Assembly (NCBI RefSeq): GCF_030756675.1
Contig: NZ_JAVBXD010000025.1
Coordinates: 1 to 64,000 of the forward strand
From: Bacillus multifaciens
GTDB taxonomy: Bacteria; Bacillota; Bacilli; Bacillales; Bacillaceae_G
Direction: 5' to 3'
Length of the DNA stretch: 64,000 bases
Positions within the stretch are counted from its first letter, which is position 1; each line of letters starts with the position of its first letter. The notes below the pieces were generated by a model. That model made no database searches. It was not told the DNA's origin and was given only the letters and a program-made list of their open reading frames with translations. A program made the translations under genes and the position numbers. Below are positions 23,043-31,007 of this stretch, piece after piece.

Positions 23043-23083
23043 TAACAACATTAAAAATTTTGTTATAATTTTTAATGTTGTTA
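23043..23083. promoter_or_regulatory. Perfect 17-bp inverted repeat over a -10 sequence
   Basis: TAACAACATTAAAAATT (23043-23059) is exactly inverted at 23067-23083 with a 7-base loop. TATAAT at 23064-23069 lies in the centre. It is 30 bases upstream of the transporter gene, so it could be an operator across the promoter. Confidence 0.5.
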
Positions 23084-23112
23084 TATAAAAAGGGGATCGA
23101 GGGAAAGTACAG

Positions 23113-23898
23113 ATGGAAGATTTAAGTTTGCAAGTCATTATACTACTTATAGCTTTCGGTTTTTTAGCATCATTTATTGACTCTATTGTTGGAGGAGGCG
23201 GTTTAATTTCGCTTCCGGCACTTATGTTTGTAGGGTTACCTCCAGCTTCGGCAATCGCAACAAATAAATTGGCGGCAACAATGGGTTCGTTTACGAGTAC
23301 AATGTATTTTATTCGTTCTAAAAAAGTAGATTTTCGCATTGTAGGAAAACTGATTCCCTTCACAATTGTTGGAGCAGTTGCAGGGGCATTTGTTGTAAAA
23401 TTCATTCCACCGGATGTGTTGCGTCCTCTTGTATTAGTTTTACTTGTATTAGTTTTACTTGTATTAATTGCTATTTATATTATTGTAAAAAAAGATTGGG
23501 GTAGTGTATCTACTTATAAAAAAATGACGAAGGGAAAAACATTTTTATTTTATCTAGTCATTTTGATTATTGGATTTTATGATGGTTTTTTTGGACCAGG
23601 TACAGGTTCATTTTTAATTTTTGCATTTTTATTAATTGGTTTGGATTTTATCCGCGCGGCTGCCGCTGGTCGAATTTTAAATTTTGTTAGCAATATTGTA
23701 TCATTGATTACATTTTTATTTTTAGGAGCAATTCAATTTAAATACGGATTAATTATGGGTGTATCAATGGTTGCAGGGGCATATTTTGGTTCGAGATTTG
23801 CTGTTCAAAAAGGTGTAGGGTATGTACGGGTTTTATTTTTAGTAGTAACAATTTTATTGATTGGTAAAAATTTCTGGGAATATATTCATATTTCATAA
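23113..23898 (+). CDS. TSUP (TauE/SafE-like) membrane transporter
   Basis: The 261-residue, very hydrophobic protein has about eight membrane segments. Both TSUP half motifs are visible: IDSIVGGGGLISLPAL near the N terminus and DGFFGPGTGSFL after the central loop. The family exports or imports small sulfur- or carbon-containing anions, but the substrate cannot be told. A 15-base tandem repeat at 23428-23472 encodes a Leu/Val run in the fourth membrane segment. GGGGATCGAGGGAAAG precedes the ATG. It is a single-gene unit. Confidence 0.9.
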   Translation: MEDLSLQVIILLIAFGFLASFIDSIVGGGGLISLPALMFVGLPPASAIATNKLAATMGSFTSTMYFIRSKKVDFRIVGKLIPFTIVGAVAGAFVVKFIPPDVLRPLVLVLLVLVLLVLIAIYIIVKKDWGSVSTYKKMTKGKTFLFYLVILIIGFYDGFFGPGTGSFLIFAFLLIGLDFIRAAAAGRILNFVSNIVSLITFLFLGAIQFKYGLIMGVSMVAGAYFGSRFAVQKGVGYVRVLFLVVTILLIGKNFWEYIHIS

Positions 23899-23929
23899 CA
23901 TGATGCTTATGCATCATGTTGTTTTTTTA
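23897..23929 (+). terminator. Terminator after TSUP transporter
   Basis: A 10-bp stem (AACATGATGC with GCATCATGTT) is followed by GTTTTTTTAT. Confidence 0.85.
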
Positions 23930-23981
23930 TTTATTATATTTTAAAAATTATTTAATTTTAAAAATATAAGTCTAAGAATAT

Positions 23982-24037
23982 TTGAATAAATCGAAATTAT
24001 CGTGTAGAATAATGTTGTATTTATGTAAACGCTTTTT
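23982..24037 (+). promoter_or_regulatory. rocA promoter and cre-like site
   Basis: A -35 TTGAAT (23982-23987) and -10 TAGAAT (24005-24010) are 17 bp apart. TGTAAACGCTTTTT (24024-24037) matches the catabolite-response element consensus with one mismatch. Lying just after the expected start site, it would allow CcpA to block transcription when preferred sugars are present. No sigma-54 element is seen here. Confidence 0.6.
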
Positions 24038-24057
24038 TCTAAGGGGAGGCTAAAATA

Positions 24058-25605
24058 ATGGTAGTAGCATACAAACATGAGCCATTTACAGATTTTACGG
24101 TAGAGGCAAATAAAGTTGCATTTGAAGAAGGTTTAAAGAAAGTAGAATCTTATCTTGGACAAGACTATCCATTAATTATCGGGGGAGAAAAGATCACTAC
24201 AGACGAGAAAATCGTTTCTGTAAATCCTGCAAATAAAGAAGAAGTCGTTGGCCGCGTTTCAAAAGCAAGTCGTGAATTCGCAGAGCAAGCAATGCAAGTA
24301 GCGGATGAAACATTCCAAACTTGGAGAAAAACGAAACCAGAAATGCGCGCAGACATTTTATTCCGTGCAGCTGCAATCGTTCGCCGCAGAAAACATGAAT
24401 TTTCCGCAATTCTTGTAAAAGAAGCAGGTAAGCCATGGAATGAGGCAGATGCTGATACAGCAGAAGCAATTGATTTTATGGAGTATTATGGTCGTCAAAT
24501 GTTGAAATTAAAAGATGGCATTCCGGTAGAAAGCCGTCCAATTGAATATAATCGTTTTTCTTACATTCCATTAGGAGTAGGTGTTATCATTTCTCCTTGG
24601 AATTTCCCATTTGCTATTATGGCAGGTATGACAACAGCTGCATTAGTGTCTGGTAACACTGTATTATTAAAACCAGCTAGTACAACACCTGTAGTAGCAG
24701 CGAAGTTTATGGAAGTATTAGAAGAAGCTGGATTACCAGCAGGCGTAGTAAACTTCATTCCTGGTAGCGGTTCTGAAGTTGGTGACTACTTAGTAGATCA
24801 TCCTCGTACACGCTTCATCAGCTTCACTGGATCACGCGATGTTGGTATTCGTATTTACGAACGCGCAGCAAAAGTAAATCCAGGACAAATTTGGTTAAAA
24901 CGCGTTATCGCTGAAATGGGCGGTAAAGATACAATCGTTGTTGATAAAGAAGCAGATCTTGAATTAGCAGCAAAATCTATCGTTGCATCTGCATTTGGAT
25001 TCTCAGGACAAAAATGTTCTGCATGTTCTCGTGCAGTAATCCATGAAGATGTATACGATCACGTATTAAACCGTGCAATTGAATTAACAAACGAATTAAC
25101 AGTAGGAAACCCAGAAGAAAAAGGTATCAACATGGGACCTGTTAATGACCAAGCTGCATTTGATAAAGTAATGAGCTACGTTGCGATTGGTAAAGAAGAA
25201 GGTAAACTTGTAGCAGGTGGCGAAGGTGATGATTCTCAAGGTTGGTTCATTAAACCAACAATCATTGCTGACGTTGCAGAAGATGCTCGTCTTATGAAAG
25301 AAGAAATCTTCGGACCAGTTGTAGCATTCTGCAAAGCAAAAGACTTTGATCATGCACTGGCAATTGCGAACAATACAGAATACGGTTTAACAGGAGCTGT
25401 TGTTACTAATAACCGTGAACATATCGAAAAAGCACGTGAAGACTTCCACGTTGGTAACTTATACTTCAACCGTGGATGTACTGGTGCAATCGTAGGTTAC
25501 CAACCATTCGGTGGCTTTAACATGTCTGGTACAGACTCTAAAGCAGGTGGCCCTGACTACTTAGCACTTCACATGCAAGCAAAAACTACTTCTGAAACTC
25601 TATAA
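24058..25605 (+). CDS. rocA: 1-pyrroline-5-carboxylate dehydrogenase RocA
   Basis: This enzyme oxidises pyrroline-5-carboxylate/glutamate semialdehyde to glutamate in proline and arginine breakdown. The 515-residue aldehyde dehydrogenase has the catalytic Cys in [11 protein letters not shown] and the general-base Glu in [15 protein letters not shown] marks the NAD-binding region. The N-terminal opening ([14 protein letters not shown]) is typical of Bacillus RocA/PutC. A GGGGAGG site precedes the ATG, and a cre-like site lies upstream. It is transcribed alone here. Confidence 0.95.
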   Translation: MVVAYKHEPFTDFTVEANKVAFEEGLKKVESYLGQDYPLIIGGEKITTDEKIVSVNPANKEEVVGRVSKASREFAEQAMQVADETFQTWRKTKPEMRADILFRAAAIVRRRKHEFSAILVKEAGKPWNEADADTAEAIDFMEYYGRQMLKLKDGIPVESRPIEYNRFSYIPLGVGVIISPWNFPFAIMAGMTTAALVSGNTVLLKPASTTPVVAAKFMEVLEEAGLPAGVVNFIPGSGSEVGDYLVDHPRTRFISFTGSRDVGIRIYERAAKVNPGQIWLKRVIAEMGGKDTIVVDKEADLELAAKSIVASAFGFSGQKCSACSRAVIHEDVYDHVLNRAIELTNELTVGNPEEKGINMGPVNDQAAFDKVMSYVAIGKEEGKLVAGGEGDDSQGWFIKPTIIADVAEDARLMKEEIFGPVVAFCKAKDFDHALAIANNTEYGLTGAVVTNNREHIEKAREDFHVGNLYFNRGCTGAIVGYQPFGGFNMSGTDSKAGGPDYLALHMQAKTTSETL

Positions 25606-25616
25606 GAAGTATAAGG

Positions 25617-25649
25617 AAGACCTTCTCGTAATCGAGAAGGTCTTTTTTC
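25617..25649 (+). terminator. Terminator after rocA
   Basis: A 12-bp stem (AAGACCTTCTCG with CGAGAAGGTCTT) is followed by TTTTCAG. Confidence 0.92.
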
Positions 25650-25754
25650 AGCGTTTTTTCAAATATATCGGCGGAAATGCTTCGTTTATCGGCGCTTTTT
25701 CGAATATATCGGCGATTCGACACAGTATAAAGACCGTTCGTCAGTATTCGACAT
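25649..25754 (-). repeat. CGCCGATATA-type intergenic repeat, second copy
   Basis: Read on the minus strand this has the same block order as 12871-13003: GGTCTTTA, GTGTCGAA, CGCCGATATAT, CGCCGATAAA, TTTCCGCCGATATAT. The two copies differ by many substitutions, so the family is old. It fills most of the gap between rocA and the bPH gene. Confidence 0.7.
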
Positions 25755-25773
25755 GCACGTGCAGACTCCTAGG

Positions 25774-26190
25774 TCAGATCTTATTCTTGTTTAGAAGCGG
25801 ACACTTCTCTTGCATTGTTTTCATAAATAAATCGGGGTCTTTTGGTAACGATATAAGAGCTATATCATAATTGCTATAAGTAATTTCTACGCGCTTAAAC
25901 GTCCAGGCAGGTGCGGAAAGCAAGTTGTAAGTATATCTGATGCTCGTTATTTCATGGAGCGGAATCATAATTTTGGTGAAACCAAATACAGCAATGAGAT
26001 GTGTGCTTGTAATCTCGTGATAAGAATGAAATAGTGCCCATAGAAGCATAAGTATAATGAGCAACATAATGATTCCTCCTATAATGGAGCCTGTATCAGC
26101 TTCCTTTGCAAAAAAGAGAATAAAAGGTATGGGGCATAATGCAATAATTAATAGAGAAAGCAGTGGATTTCGTTGAATTGGAATTTTCAT
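25774..26190 (-). CDS. Bacterial PH-domain (bPH) membrane protein
   Basis: This 138-residue protein has two membrane segments (about 10-28 and 35-57), then a soluble part with EITSTHLIAVFGFTKIMIPLHEITSIRYTY. This resembles the bPH_4/DUF1200 family of short bacterial pleckstrin-homology-like domains. No function is established. The ATG at 26190 is chosen because AAAGGAGGTG lies nine bases upstream; a GTG at 26199 falls within that site. Confidence 0.75.
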   Translation of the reverse strand: MKIPIQRNPLLSLLIIALCPIPFILFFAKEADTGSIIGGIIMLLIILMLLWALFHSYHEITSTHLIAVFGFTKIMIPLHEITSIRYTYNLLSAPAWTFKRVEITYSNYDIALISLPKDPDLFMKTMQEKCPLLNKNKI

Positions 26191-26298
26191 GAGTGGCACC
26201 TCCTTTATTATCAGTTTACCTTATTTTGGATTATTACGCTTAATTTAAATAAAAACGCACAAAATGACTAGAAAATTTTACCCGTTCGTCATATTTCT

Positions 26299-26405
26299 TT
26301 GTATAAATTTTATAAATTTCCTGTATAATACAATTTGAAGGAAAATCTATGATTAGACAAGAAGACACCGCTTTCAGTTTGCTCGCTGAAAGCGGTGTTT
26401 TTTTA
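26299..26405 (+). ncRNA. Possible very short transcript with 22-codon ORF
   Basis: TTGTAT (26299-26304) and TATAAT (26324-26329) could form a promoter with a rather long 19-bp spacer. About 35 bases on, a perfect 13-bp hairpin with a T run (26365-26405) would end a transcript of roughly 70 bases. GAAGGA precedes an ATG at 26349 opening a 22-codon frame (MIRQEDTAF...) that runs through the hairpin. Expression is not shown. The hairpin alone could be the terminator of the minus-strand gene at 26442. Confidence 0.35.
26365..26405. terminator. Strong hairpin terminator
   Basis: ACACCGCTTTCAG and CTGAAAGCGGTGT form a perfect 13-bp stem followed on the plus strand by TTTTTTTAC. Downstream on the minus strand it also follows the cysteine hydrolase gene. 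Confidence 0.85.
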
Positions 26406-26441
26406 CATATACTTTAAGAAAAATAGAAACAATTTCTTTTG

Positions 26442-27005
26442 TTAAGTCTGGAGGGATTGCTCGCGTTGTAAAAATTCCGCCCCGCTGATTACCTCAGCAT
26501 ATACGTCATTTAAGGAAGCTAGAATTGTATTGTGAATGTATACAGCGGGAATCGAAACATTTTTAAAGATTAAATCTTTCGTTGCACACGCATCATGCAC
26601 GACTGTGCATGTAAAGCCAAAATCAAAGGCAGCTCGTACGGTAGCATCAATGCACATATGAGTCATCATCCCGCATACGACGACTTGTTCAATTTGTAGA
26701 TTTTGCAATTCTTGTAATAGTGGCGTCTCTCGAAAGCTATTCGGAAAATGCTTTAGTATGACCGTTTCCTGTTGAAAAGGACGAACACTTTCATGAATAT
26801 GTACGCCTTCTGTATTCGGCAGGAAAAACGTTGCATTTTCTTGCATGGAAACATGTTGAATATGAAAAATAGGCTGGTTTGTTTCACGGAAATGTTGAAG
26901 TATGCGCTTTGCATATTCACTTGCTTCATCGGCGTTTCGCAGTTCCATCTTTCCATTTGGAAAATAATCATTTTGGATATCAACGAGTAAAAGAGCAGTT
27001 TTCAT
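26442..27005 (-). CDS. Isochorismatase-family cysteine hydrolase
   Basis: The 187-residue protein has the catalytic triad of the family: Asp9 in LLVDIQNDY, Lys85 in VILKHFPNSF and Cys118 in GMMTHMCID, with the cis-peptide region just before the cysteine. Members hydrolyse nicotinamide, isochorismate, N-carbamoyl amino acids and similar amides; the substrate here is not clear. GGGGGCTGTAACTGAA precedes the start. It is divergent from the met riboswitch operon with about 130 bases between the promoters. Confidence 0.88.
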   Translation of the reverse strand: MKTALLLVDIQNDYFPNGKMELRNADEASEYAKRILQHFRETNQPIFHIQHVSMQENATFFLPNTEGVHIHESVRPFQQETVILKHFPNSFRETPLLQELQNLQIEQVVVCGMMTHMCIDATVRAAFDFGFTCTVVHDACATKDLIFKNVSIPAVYIHNTILASLNDVYAEVISGAEFLQREQSLQT

Positions 27006-27137
27006 TTCAGTTACAGCCCCCCAATTTTCAATTTTGTATTCGTTTAATTATTCCATTACTTTAGAGAGTTTTCCTTTTAAAAAATGTGAGATAAAGAAAT
27101 TTACATAAAATTAAAACTGAAAAGTTAAAGTTTTTTG

Positions 27138-27166
27138 TTGACTCTTACTTTTTAGAGTTTTATAAT
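27138..27166 (+). promoter_or_regulatory. metNIQ sigma-A promoter
   Basis: TTGACT (27138-27143) and TATAAT (27161-27166) are separated by 17 bp, about 35 bases before the SAM aptamer. Confidence 0.8.
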
Positions 27167-27202
27167 AAAAAACAATTAAATGACAACTAAATCAATATGA
27201 AT

Positions 27203-27311
27203 TCTTATCCAGAGAGGTGGAGGGACTGGCCCTATGATACCTCAGCAACGGATTCCTTTGAATACCGTGCTAATTCCAGCAAGCTTTTTGAAAGCTTGGA
27301 AGATAAGAGGA
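27203..27311 (+). ncRNA. SAM-I (S-box) riboswitch
   Basis: The S-box consensus is clear: CTTATC...AGAGGTGGAGGGACTGG-type sequence near the start, CCTATGATACCTCAGCAAC in the middle, GTGCTAATTCCAGCAAG, and GGAAGATAAGAGG closing P1. The P1 strands are about 27203-27209 and 27302-27308. SAM binding is expected to favour the terminator downstream. Confidence 0.97.
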
Positions 27312-27330
27312 TGTGAGCGTGTATATTCAA

Positions 27331-27378
27331 ATGCTCTTCTTCTTATGAAATTGGATAAGAAGAAGGGCATTTTTTATT
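27331..27378 (+). terminator. S-box terminator
   Basis: ATGCTCTTCTTCTT (27331-27344) pairs with AAGAAGAAGGGCAT (27357-27370, one G-U pair), followed by TTTTTTATTTG. It ends 37 bases before metN. Confidence 0.93.
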
Positions 27379-27414
27379 TGCTTCAAGTTGTTCCAACGAA
27401 TAGGAGGGAGTAGG

Positions 27415-28434
27415 ATGATTTCATTCGACAGAGTGAGTAAAGTGTATGAATCGGGCGGTCAATCAGTACATGCGGTAGAAGATGTATCTTTAACGATTGA
27501 GCAAGGTGAAATTTTCGGCATTATCGGTTTTAGTGGTGCTGGAAAGAGTACATTATTACGCTTAGTTAATATGTTAGAGCGACCAACGTCAGGTGTTGTA
27601 TCTATTAATGAAAAGGATATTACATCGTTGTCGACAAGGGAGTTGCGACAGTTGCGTCAAAGGATTGGAATGATCTTTCAAAGCTTTAATTTGTTCAATT
27701 CACGAACGGTGTATGGAAATATTGCGTATCCGCTCAAGTTGGCGAGATTACCAAAGGATGAAATTAAAAGGCGTGTCACGGAATTATTGCAATTTGTCGG
27801 ATTAGAGGATAAGGCAAATTATTACCCGGAGCAATTATCTGGTGGACAGAAACAGCGCGTTGGTATCGCAAGAGCATTGGCTACATACCCAGATGTATTA
27901 ATTTGTGATGAAGCTACATCTGCACTAGATCCAGAAACAACGTCAGAAATTTTAAATCTATTAAAAAAGGTAAATAAAGAATATAAAGTTACGATTCTTC
28001 TTATTACCCATGAGATGCACGTTGTAAAAGAGATTTGCGACAGGGTTGCTGTTATGGAAAAGGGAAAGGTGATTGAAGAAGGTACGATTTTTGATGTATT
28101 TACAAGCCCGAAAACAAAAACGACACAAAACTTTGTAAGGTCTGTTATTAATGATCACTTACCAGAGAGCGTGATTGCTAAAATTCAAAATGGAGGCTTC
28201 ATTTATCGTATAACATTTACCGGTGAAGCAACAGGACAGCCGCTATTATCTTATATTGCCAAACATTATAACGTTGATGTAAATGTACTCTATGGAAATA
28301 TTATTGAATTACAAGGTATTTTATTTGGTAATCTTCTCGTTGAACTACAAGGAGAGACGAAAGAAATTCAGAAGGCGCTTCAACATCTACGCTTGCAAGT
28401 TCAGTTGAAGGAGGTTGAAAGTCATGCAAGTTGA
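27415..28434 (+). CDS. metN: Methionine ABC transporter ATP-binding protein MetN
   Basis: MetN energises methionine uptake. It has 339 residues: an ABC domain with Walker A GFSGAGKSTL, signature LSGGQKQRVGIARAL and Walker B VLICDEATSALD, then a C-terminal NIL domain (about 260-339) that binds methionine and inhibits transport in characterised homologues. The ATG at 27415 has GGAGGG upstream. A SAM riboswitch controls the operon, which fixes the methionine assignment. The metI start overlaps its end. Confidence 0.96.
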   Translation: MISFDRVSKVYESGGQSVHAVEDVSLTIEQGEIFGIIGFSGAGKSTLLRLVNMLERPTSGVVSINEKDITSLSTRELRQLRQRIGMIFQSFNLFNSRTVYGNIAYPLKLARLPKDEIKRRVTELLQFVGLEDKANYYPEQLSGGQKQRVGIARALATYPDVLICDEATSALDPETTSEILNLLKKVNKEYKVTILLITHEMHVVKEICDRVAVMEKGKVIEEGTIFDVFTSPKTKTTQNFVRSVINDHLPESVIAKIQNGGFIYRITFTGEATGQPLLSYIAKHYNVDVNVLYGNIIELQGILFGNLLVELQGETKEIQKALQHLRLQVQLKEVESHAS

Positions 28435-29089
28435 TTGGAGTACATTTTGGCCGCGGATTGTAGATGCGACAGGGGATACGGTATTAATGGTTATTGCCAC
28501 CCTTATATTCGCTACAATTCTCGGTATACCTCTAGGTTTGCTTTTATATGTTACGAGAAAAGGGAATTTTTTAGAAAATAAACTGGTCTTTTCTATTCTT
28601 AATCTTGTTATTAATACGATTCGTCCTATTCCGTTCATTATCTTTTTAGTAGCTCTTAGCCCTGTGACGCGTGCTGTTATTGGAACAACGATTGGAACAG
28701 CTGCTGCAATTTTTCCAATGACGCTCGTTGCTTCTATTGGGATTGCAAGGATGGTAGAAACAAATCTTGTTTCTGTTCCAAAAGGAGTTATTGAGGCAGC
28801 TCAAGCGATGGGGGCTTCCCCGTTAAGAATCGTTTTTGAGATTCTTGTCCCAGAAGCGTTAGCACCATTAATTTTAGGAGTTACGTTTATGACAGTTGCT
28901 TTAATCGAATTTTCAGCAGTTGCCGGTCTTGTTGGTGGCGGTGGCCTCGGCGATTTATCAATGACATACGGTTATCAACGTTTTGATACATCCGTGATGT
29001 TTGTAACAGTTGTATTATTAATTCTTCTTGTGCAAGTTGCACAAAACTTAGGAAACTATTTTGCGAAGAGATTTTTACGTAGATCATAA
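28424..29089 (+). CDS. metI: Methionine ABC transporter permease MetI
   Basis: MetI is the membrane permease, 221 residues with about five membrane segments. The binding-protein-dependent permease EAA loop is visible in EAAQAMGASPLRIVFEILVPEA. The start at 28424 overlaps metN by 11 bases and has GAAGGAGG eight bases upstream. It pairs with MetN and the lipoprotein MetQ. Confidence 0.96.
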   Translation: MQVDWSTFWPRIVDATGDTVLMVIATLIFATILGIPLGLLLYVTRKGNFLENKLVFSILNLVINTIRPIPFIIFLVALSPVTRAVIGTTIGTAAAIFPMTLVASIGIARMVETNLVSVPKGVIEAAQAMGASPLRIVFEILVPEALAPLILGVTFMTVALIEFSAVAGLVGGGGLGDLSMTYGYQRFDTSVMFVTVVLLILLVQVAQNLGNYFAKRFLRRS

Positions 29090-29116
29090 AACAGAAAAAG
29101 AAAAGAGGGAAATGAA

Positions 29117-29971
29117 ATGAAAAAATTATTAGCATTTGCATTGTCGGCGGTTGTGAGTGTATCGGTATTAAGTGGCTGCGGTAAGGATTCAACAGAAGCT
29201 GGAGCGAAGGAAAAAGTCGTTCGCATTGGTGTAACAGGAACGGATGGGGAATCATGGAATATTCTCAAAAAGAAAGCTGAAAAAGAAGGGATTCAAGTTA
29301 AGTTAGTTGAGTTCTCTGACTATACAACACCTAATAAGGCACTAGCAGATGGAGATATTGAACTAAATGCCTTTCAGCATATCGCGTTTTTAGAGCAGTT
29401 TAAAAAAGAGCATAAATTAGATATTACAGCAATTGGTACAACGCAAATTGCGCCGATGGGATTATTCTCAGAAAAGTATAAGAAACCAAGCGAAATTCCA
29501 AATGGTGCAGAAATTGCAATCCCGAATGATCCAACAAACCAAGCTCGTGCGTTAAAACTTCTTGATGCAGCTGGACTATTGAAATTGAAAAAAGACTTCG
29601 GTTTATTCGGTGATCCAAGTGGCATTGCTGAAAATCCGAAAAAATTAAAAATTACACCAGTTGTCGCACAGCAAACACCGCGTGTATTAAAAGACGTGGC
29701 AGCATCTGTTATTAACAATGGTGTAGCGGGCCAAGCAAATCTGAATCCAGTGAAAGATGCTATTTTCTTAGAAGATCCAAAGAATGATAGCGCAAAACCA
29801 TACTTAAACATTATCGCAGCTCGTACGAAAGAGAAAAATAACGCAACATATAAAAAGATTGTTGAATTGTATCACTCTAAAGAAGTAGAAGAAGCGCTTC
29901 AGAAAGAAACAAAGGGCGGATCTATTTCTGTGAATCTTCCATTGAAAGAGATTGAGAAGATTACGAAATAA
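29117..29971 (+). CDS. metQ: Methionine-binding lipoprotein MetQ
   Basis: MetQ is the extracellular substrate-binding lipoprotein of the NlpA family. It begins with a signal peptide and lipobox VLSGCG, with the cysteine at residue 21. Ligand-binding segments include VTGTDGESWNILKKKAEKEG, QHIAFLEQFKK and AIPNDPTNQARALKLL. The length of 284 residues is normal. GAAAAGAGGGAAATGAA precedes the start. It completes a three-gene SAM-regulated operon. Confidence 0.96.
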   Translation: MKKLLAFALSAVVSVSVLSGCGKDSTEAGAKEKVVRIGVTGTDGESWNILKKKAEKEGIQVKLVEFSDYTTPNKALADGDIELNAFQHIAFLEQFKKEHKLDITAIGTTQIAPMGLFSEKYKKPSEIPNGAEIAIPNDPTNQARALKLLDAAGLLKLKKDFGLFGDPSGIAENPKKLKITPVVAQQTPRVLKDVAASVINNGVAGQANLNPVKDAIFLEDPKNDSAKPYLNIIAARTKEKNNATYKKIVELYHSKEVEEALQKETKGGSISVNLPLKEIEKITK

Positions 29972-29984
29972 TATTGGGTTTAAT

Positions 29985-30022
29985 TAATTATCAGATGAAC
30001 CCCCTTTGCTGATAATTAGTTT
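29985..30022 (+). terminator. Weak hairpin after metQ
   Basis: TAATTATCAG and CTGATAATTA form a perfect 10-bp stem, but only AGTTTGG follows. The better terminator is at 30097-30132. Confidence 0.45.
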
Positions 30023-30096
30023 GGCATATAGTACCTAACAGACAATACCCTAATTTGTACTCTTTAATTCTGTGAAATATATGTTAGGTATAATAA

Positions 30097-30132
30097 GTAG
30101 AAGAGACTAGGATTTTTCCTAGTCTCTTCTAC
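30097..30132. terminator. Long perfect hairpin, likely bidirectional terminator
   Basis: GTAGAAGAGACTAGGA and TCCTAGTCTCTTCTAC form a 16-bp stem with a T-rich loop. It lies between metQ and the HXXEE gene, which converge on it. A related hairpin lies on the other side of that gene at 30775-30806. Confidence 0.7.
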
Positions 30133-30181
30133 GTGCCTGTTAGCGTAATATATAGTCTCGATAAATTGATTTTTTTAGTTT

Positions 30182-30667
30182 TTAATTAAACTGTTTAGAA
30201 ATAGATCTTCCTATTTTAAATAGAGAGGGAATTAAACTTAATAACACTCCTGCTACTATAAGTGTTGATAAAAATAACTCTCTAAAAGTTAACTCGTTGT
30301 TTTTAAAAAATTGATAAATAATCAAACTATTAATAGGAATATTTAATAACAAACCGGTTAAAAGGCCTGGTGCATATCTTTTTAACACGATGTTTGCAAG
30401 TAAATGAGGAAAAATAGCATTAATAATCATTGAACCCATGAAGCCAATAAGAATATATTTAGCCAGACTTGAATTTGGGAAGAATAGATAATAAAAAGTT
30501 GAGAGGTAAGCCAAAGAAGTAATAACAATAACTGCAAAATAAAATTCGTCTTTCCCTACAGGTTTGTGGAAGTTTGGGGCGTAATTTGACCACGCTGGTA
30601 ACCATACTGCTTCTTCTAAATTATGCAACGTAATAGCAAATAAAAATAAAATAACCAATTCTTCCAA
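30182..30667 (-). CDS. HXXEE-domain membrane protein
   Basis: The 161-residue protein carries HNLEEAVWLPAW near its N terminus, the His-x-x-Glu-Glu signature that names this family, and has four to five hydrophobic segments. Function is unknown for the whole family; the conserved His/Glu residues suggest metal binding or catalysis within the membrane. GAGGGGGTTTTTC precedes the start. It is isolated, and two similar hairpins lie on its two sides, which may mean the gene was inserted here as a unit. Confidence 0.78.
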   Translation of the reverse strand: MEELVILFLFAITLHNLEEAVWLPAWSNYAPNFHKPVGKDEFYFAVIVITSLAYLSTFYYLFFPNSSLAKYILIGFMGSMIINAIFPHLLANIVLKRYAPGLLTGLLLNIPINSLIIYQFFKNNELTFRELFLSTLIVAGVLLSLIPSLFKIGRSISKQFN

Positions 30668-30774
30668 TAGAAAAACCCCCTCTGTTTAATCTGTTTCTAT
30701 TAAATAATTATTGTGTATTGCGAAGTGAATGCATTCTTAATTTTTCATGTAATTAAAACTAAGAAGTTCAAGTA

Positions 30775-30806
30775 GAAGAGACCAGAGTTTTTCCTGATCT
30801 CTTTTT
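30775..30806. terminator. Hairpin related to 30097-30132
   Basis: AAGTAGAAGAGACCAGAG-TTTTTCCTGATCTCTTTTT repeats the sequence of the hairpin 680 bases upstream with some mismatches, so the stem is imperfect. A T run follows on the plus strand. Confidence 0.55.
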
Positions 30807-30812
30807 ATACAT

Positions 30813-31007
30813 TTATTCGATTATCACACGTTTTAAAGAGGTTTCGGCAGGTTGTTTCTGCTCTTGTATATAAGAAGTGAGTTCTTCCTGAAATATGTTT
30901 AATAATCCTTTTGCTCGCTGCTGAAGCGGGGCAGGTAATTCGTTTATCATATACGCTCCGACTTCAATTTTCGTTCGAATCATTTTGCGTAGTAAGTCTT
31001 CACGCAT
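30813..31007 (-). CDS. Small helical protein downstream of arsA-like gene
   Basis: The 64-residue product starts MREDLLRKMIRTKIEVGAYM and is predicted helical and charged; I do not recognise a family. The ATG at 31007 lies inside the end of the ArsA-family gene, overlapping it by eight bases, with GGAGGTGTCGTTC as ribosome site, so it is translationally coupled. A longer start at 31049 would overlap more and lacks a site. It may work with the ATPase. Confidence 0.75.
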   Translation of the reverse strand: MREDLLRKMIRTKIEVGAYMINELPAPLQQRAKGLLNIFQEELTSYIQEQKQPAETSLKRVIIE

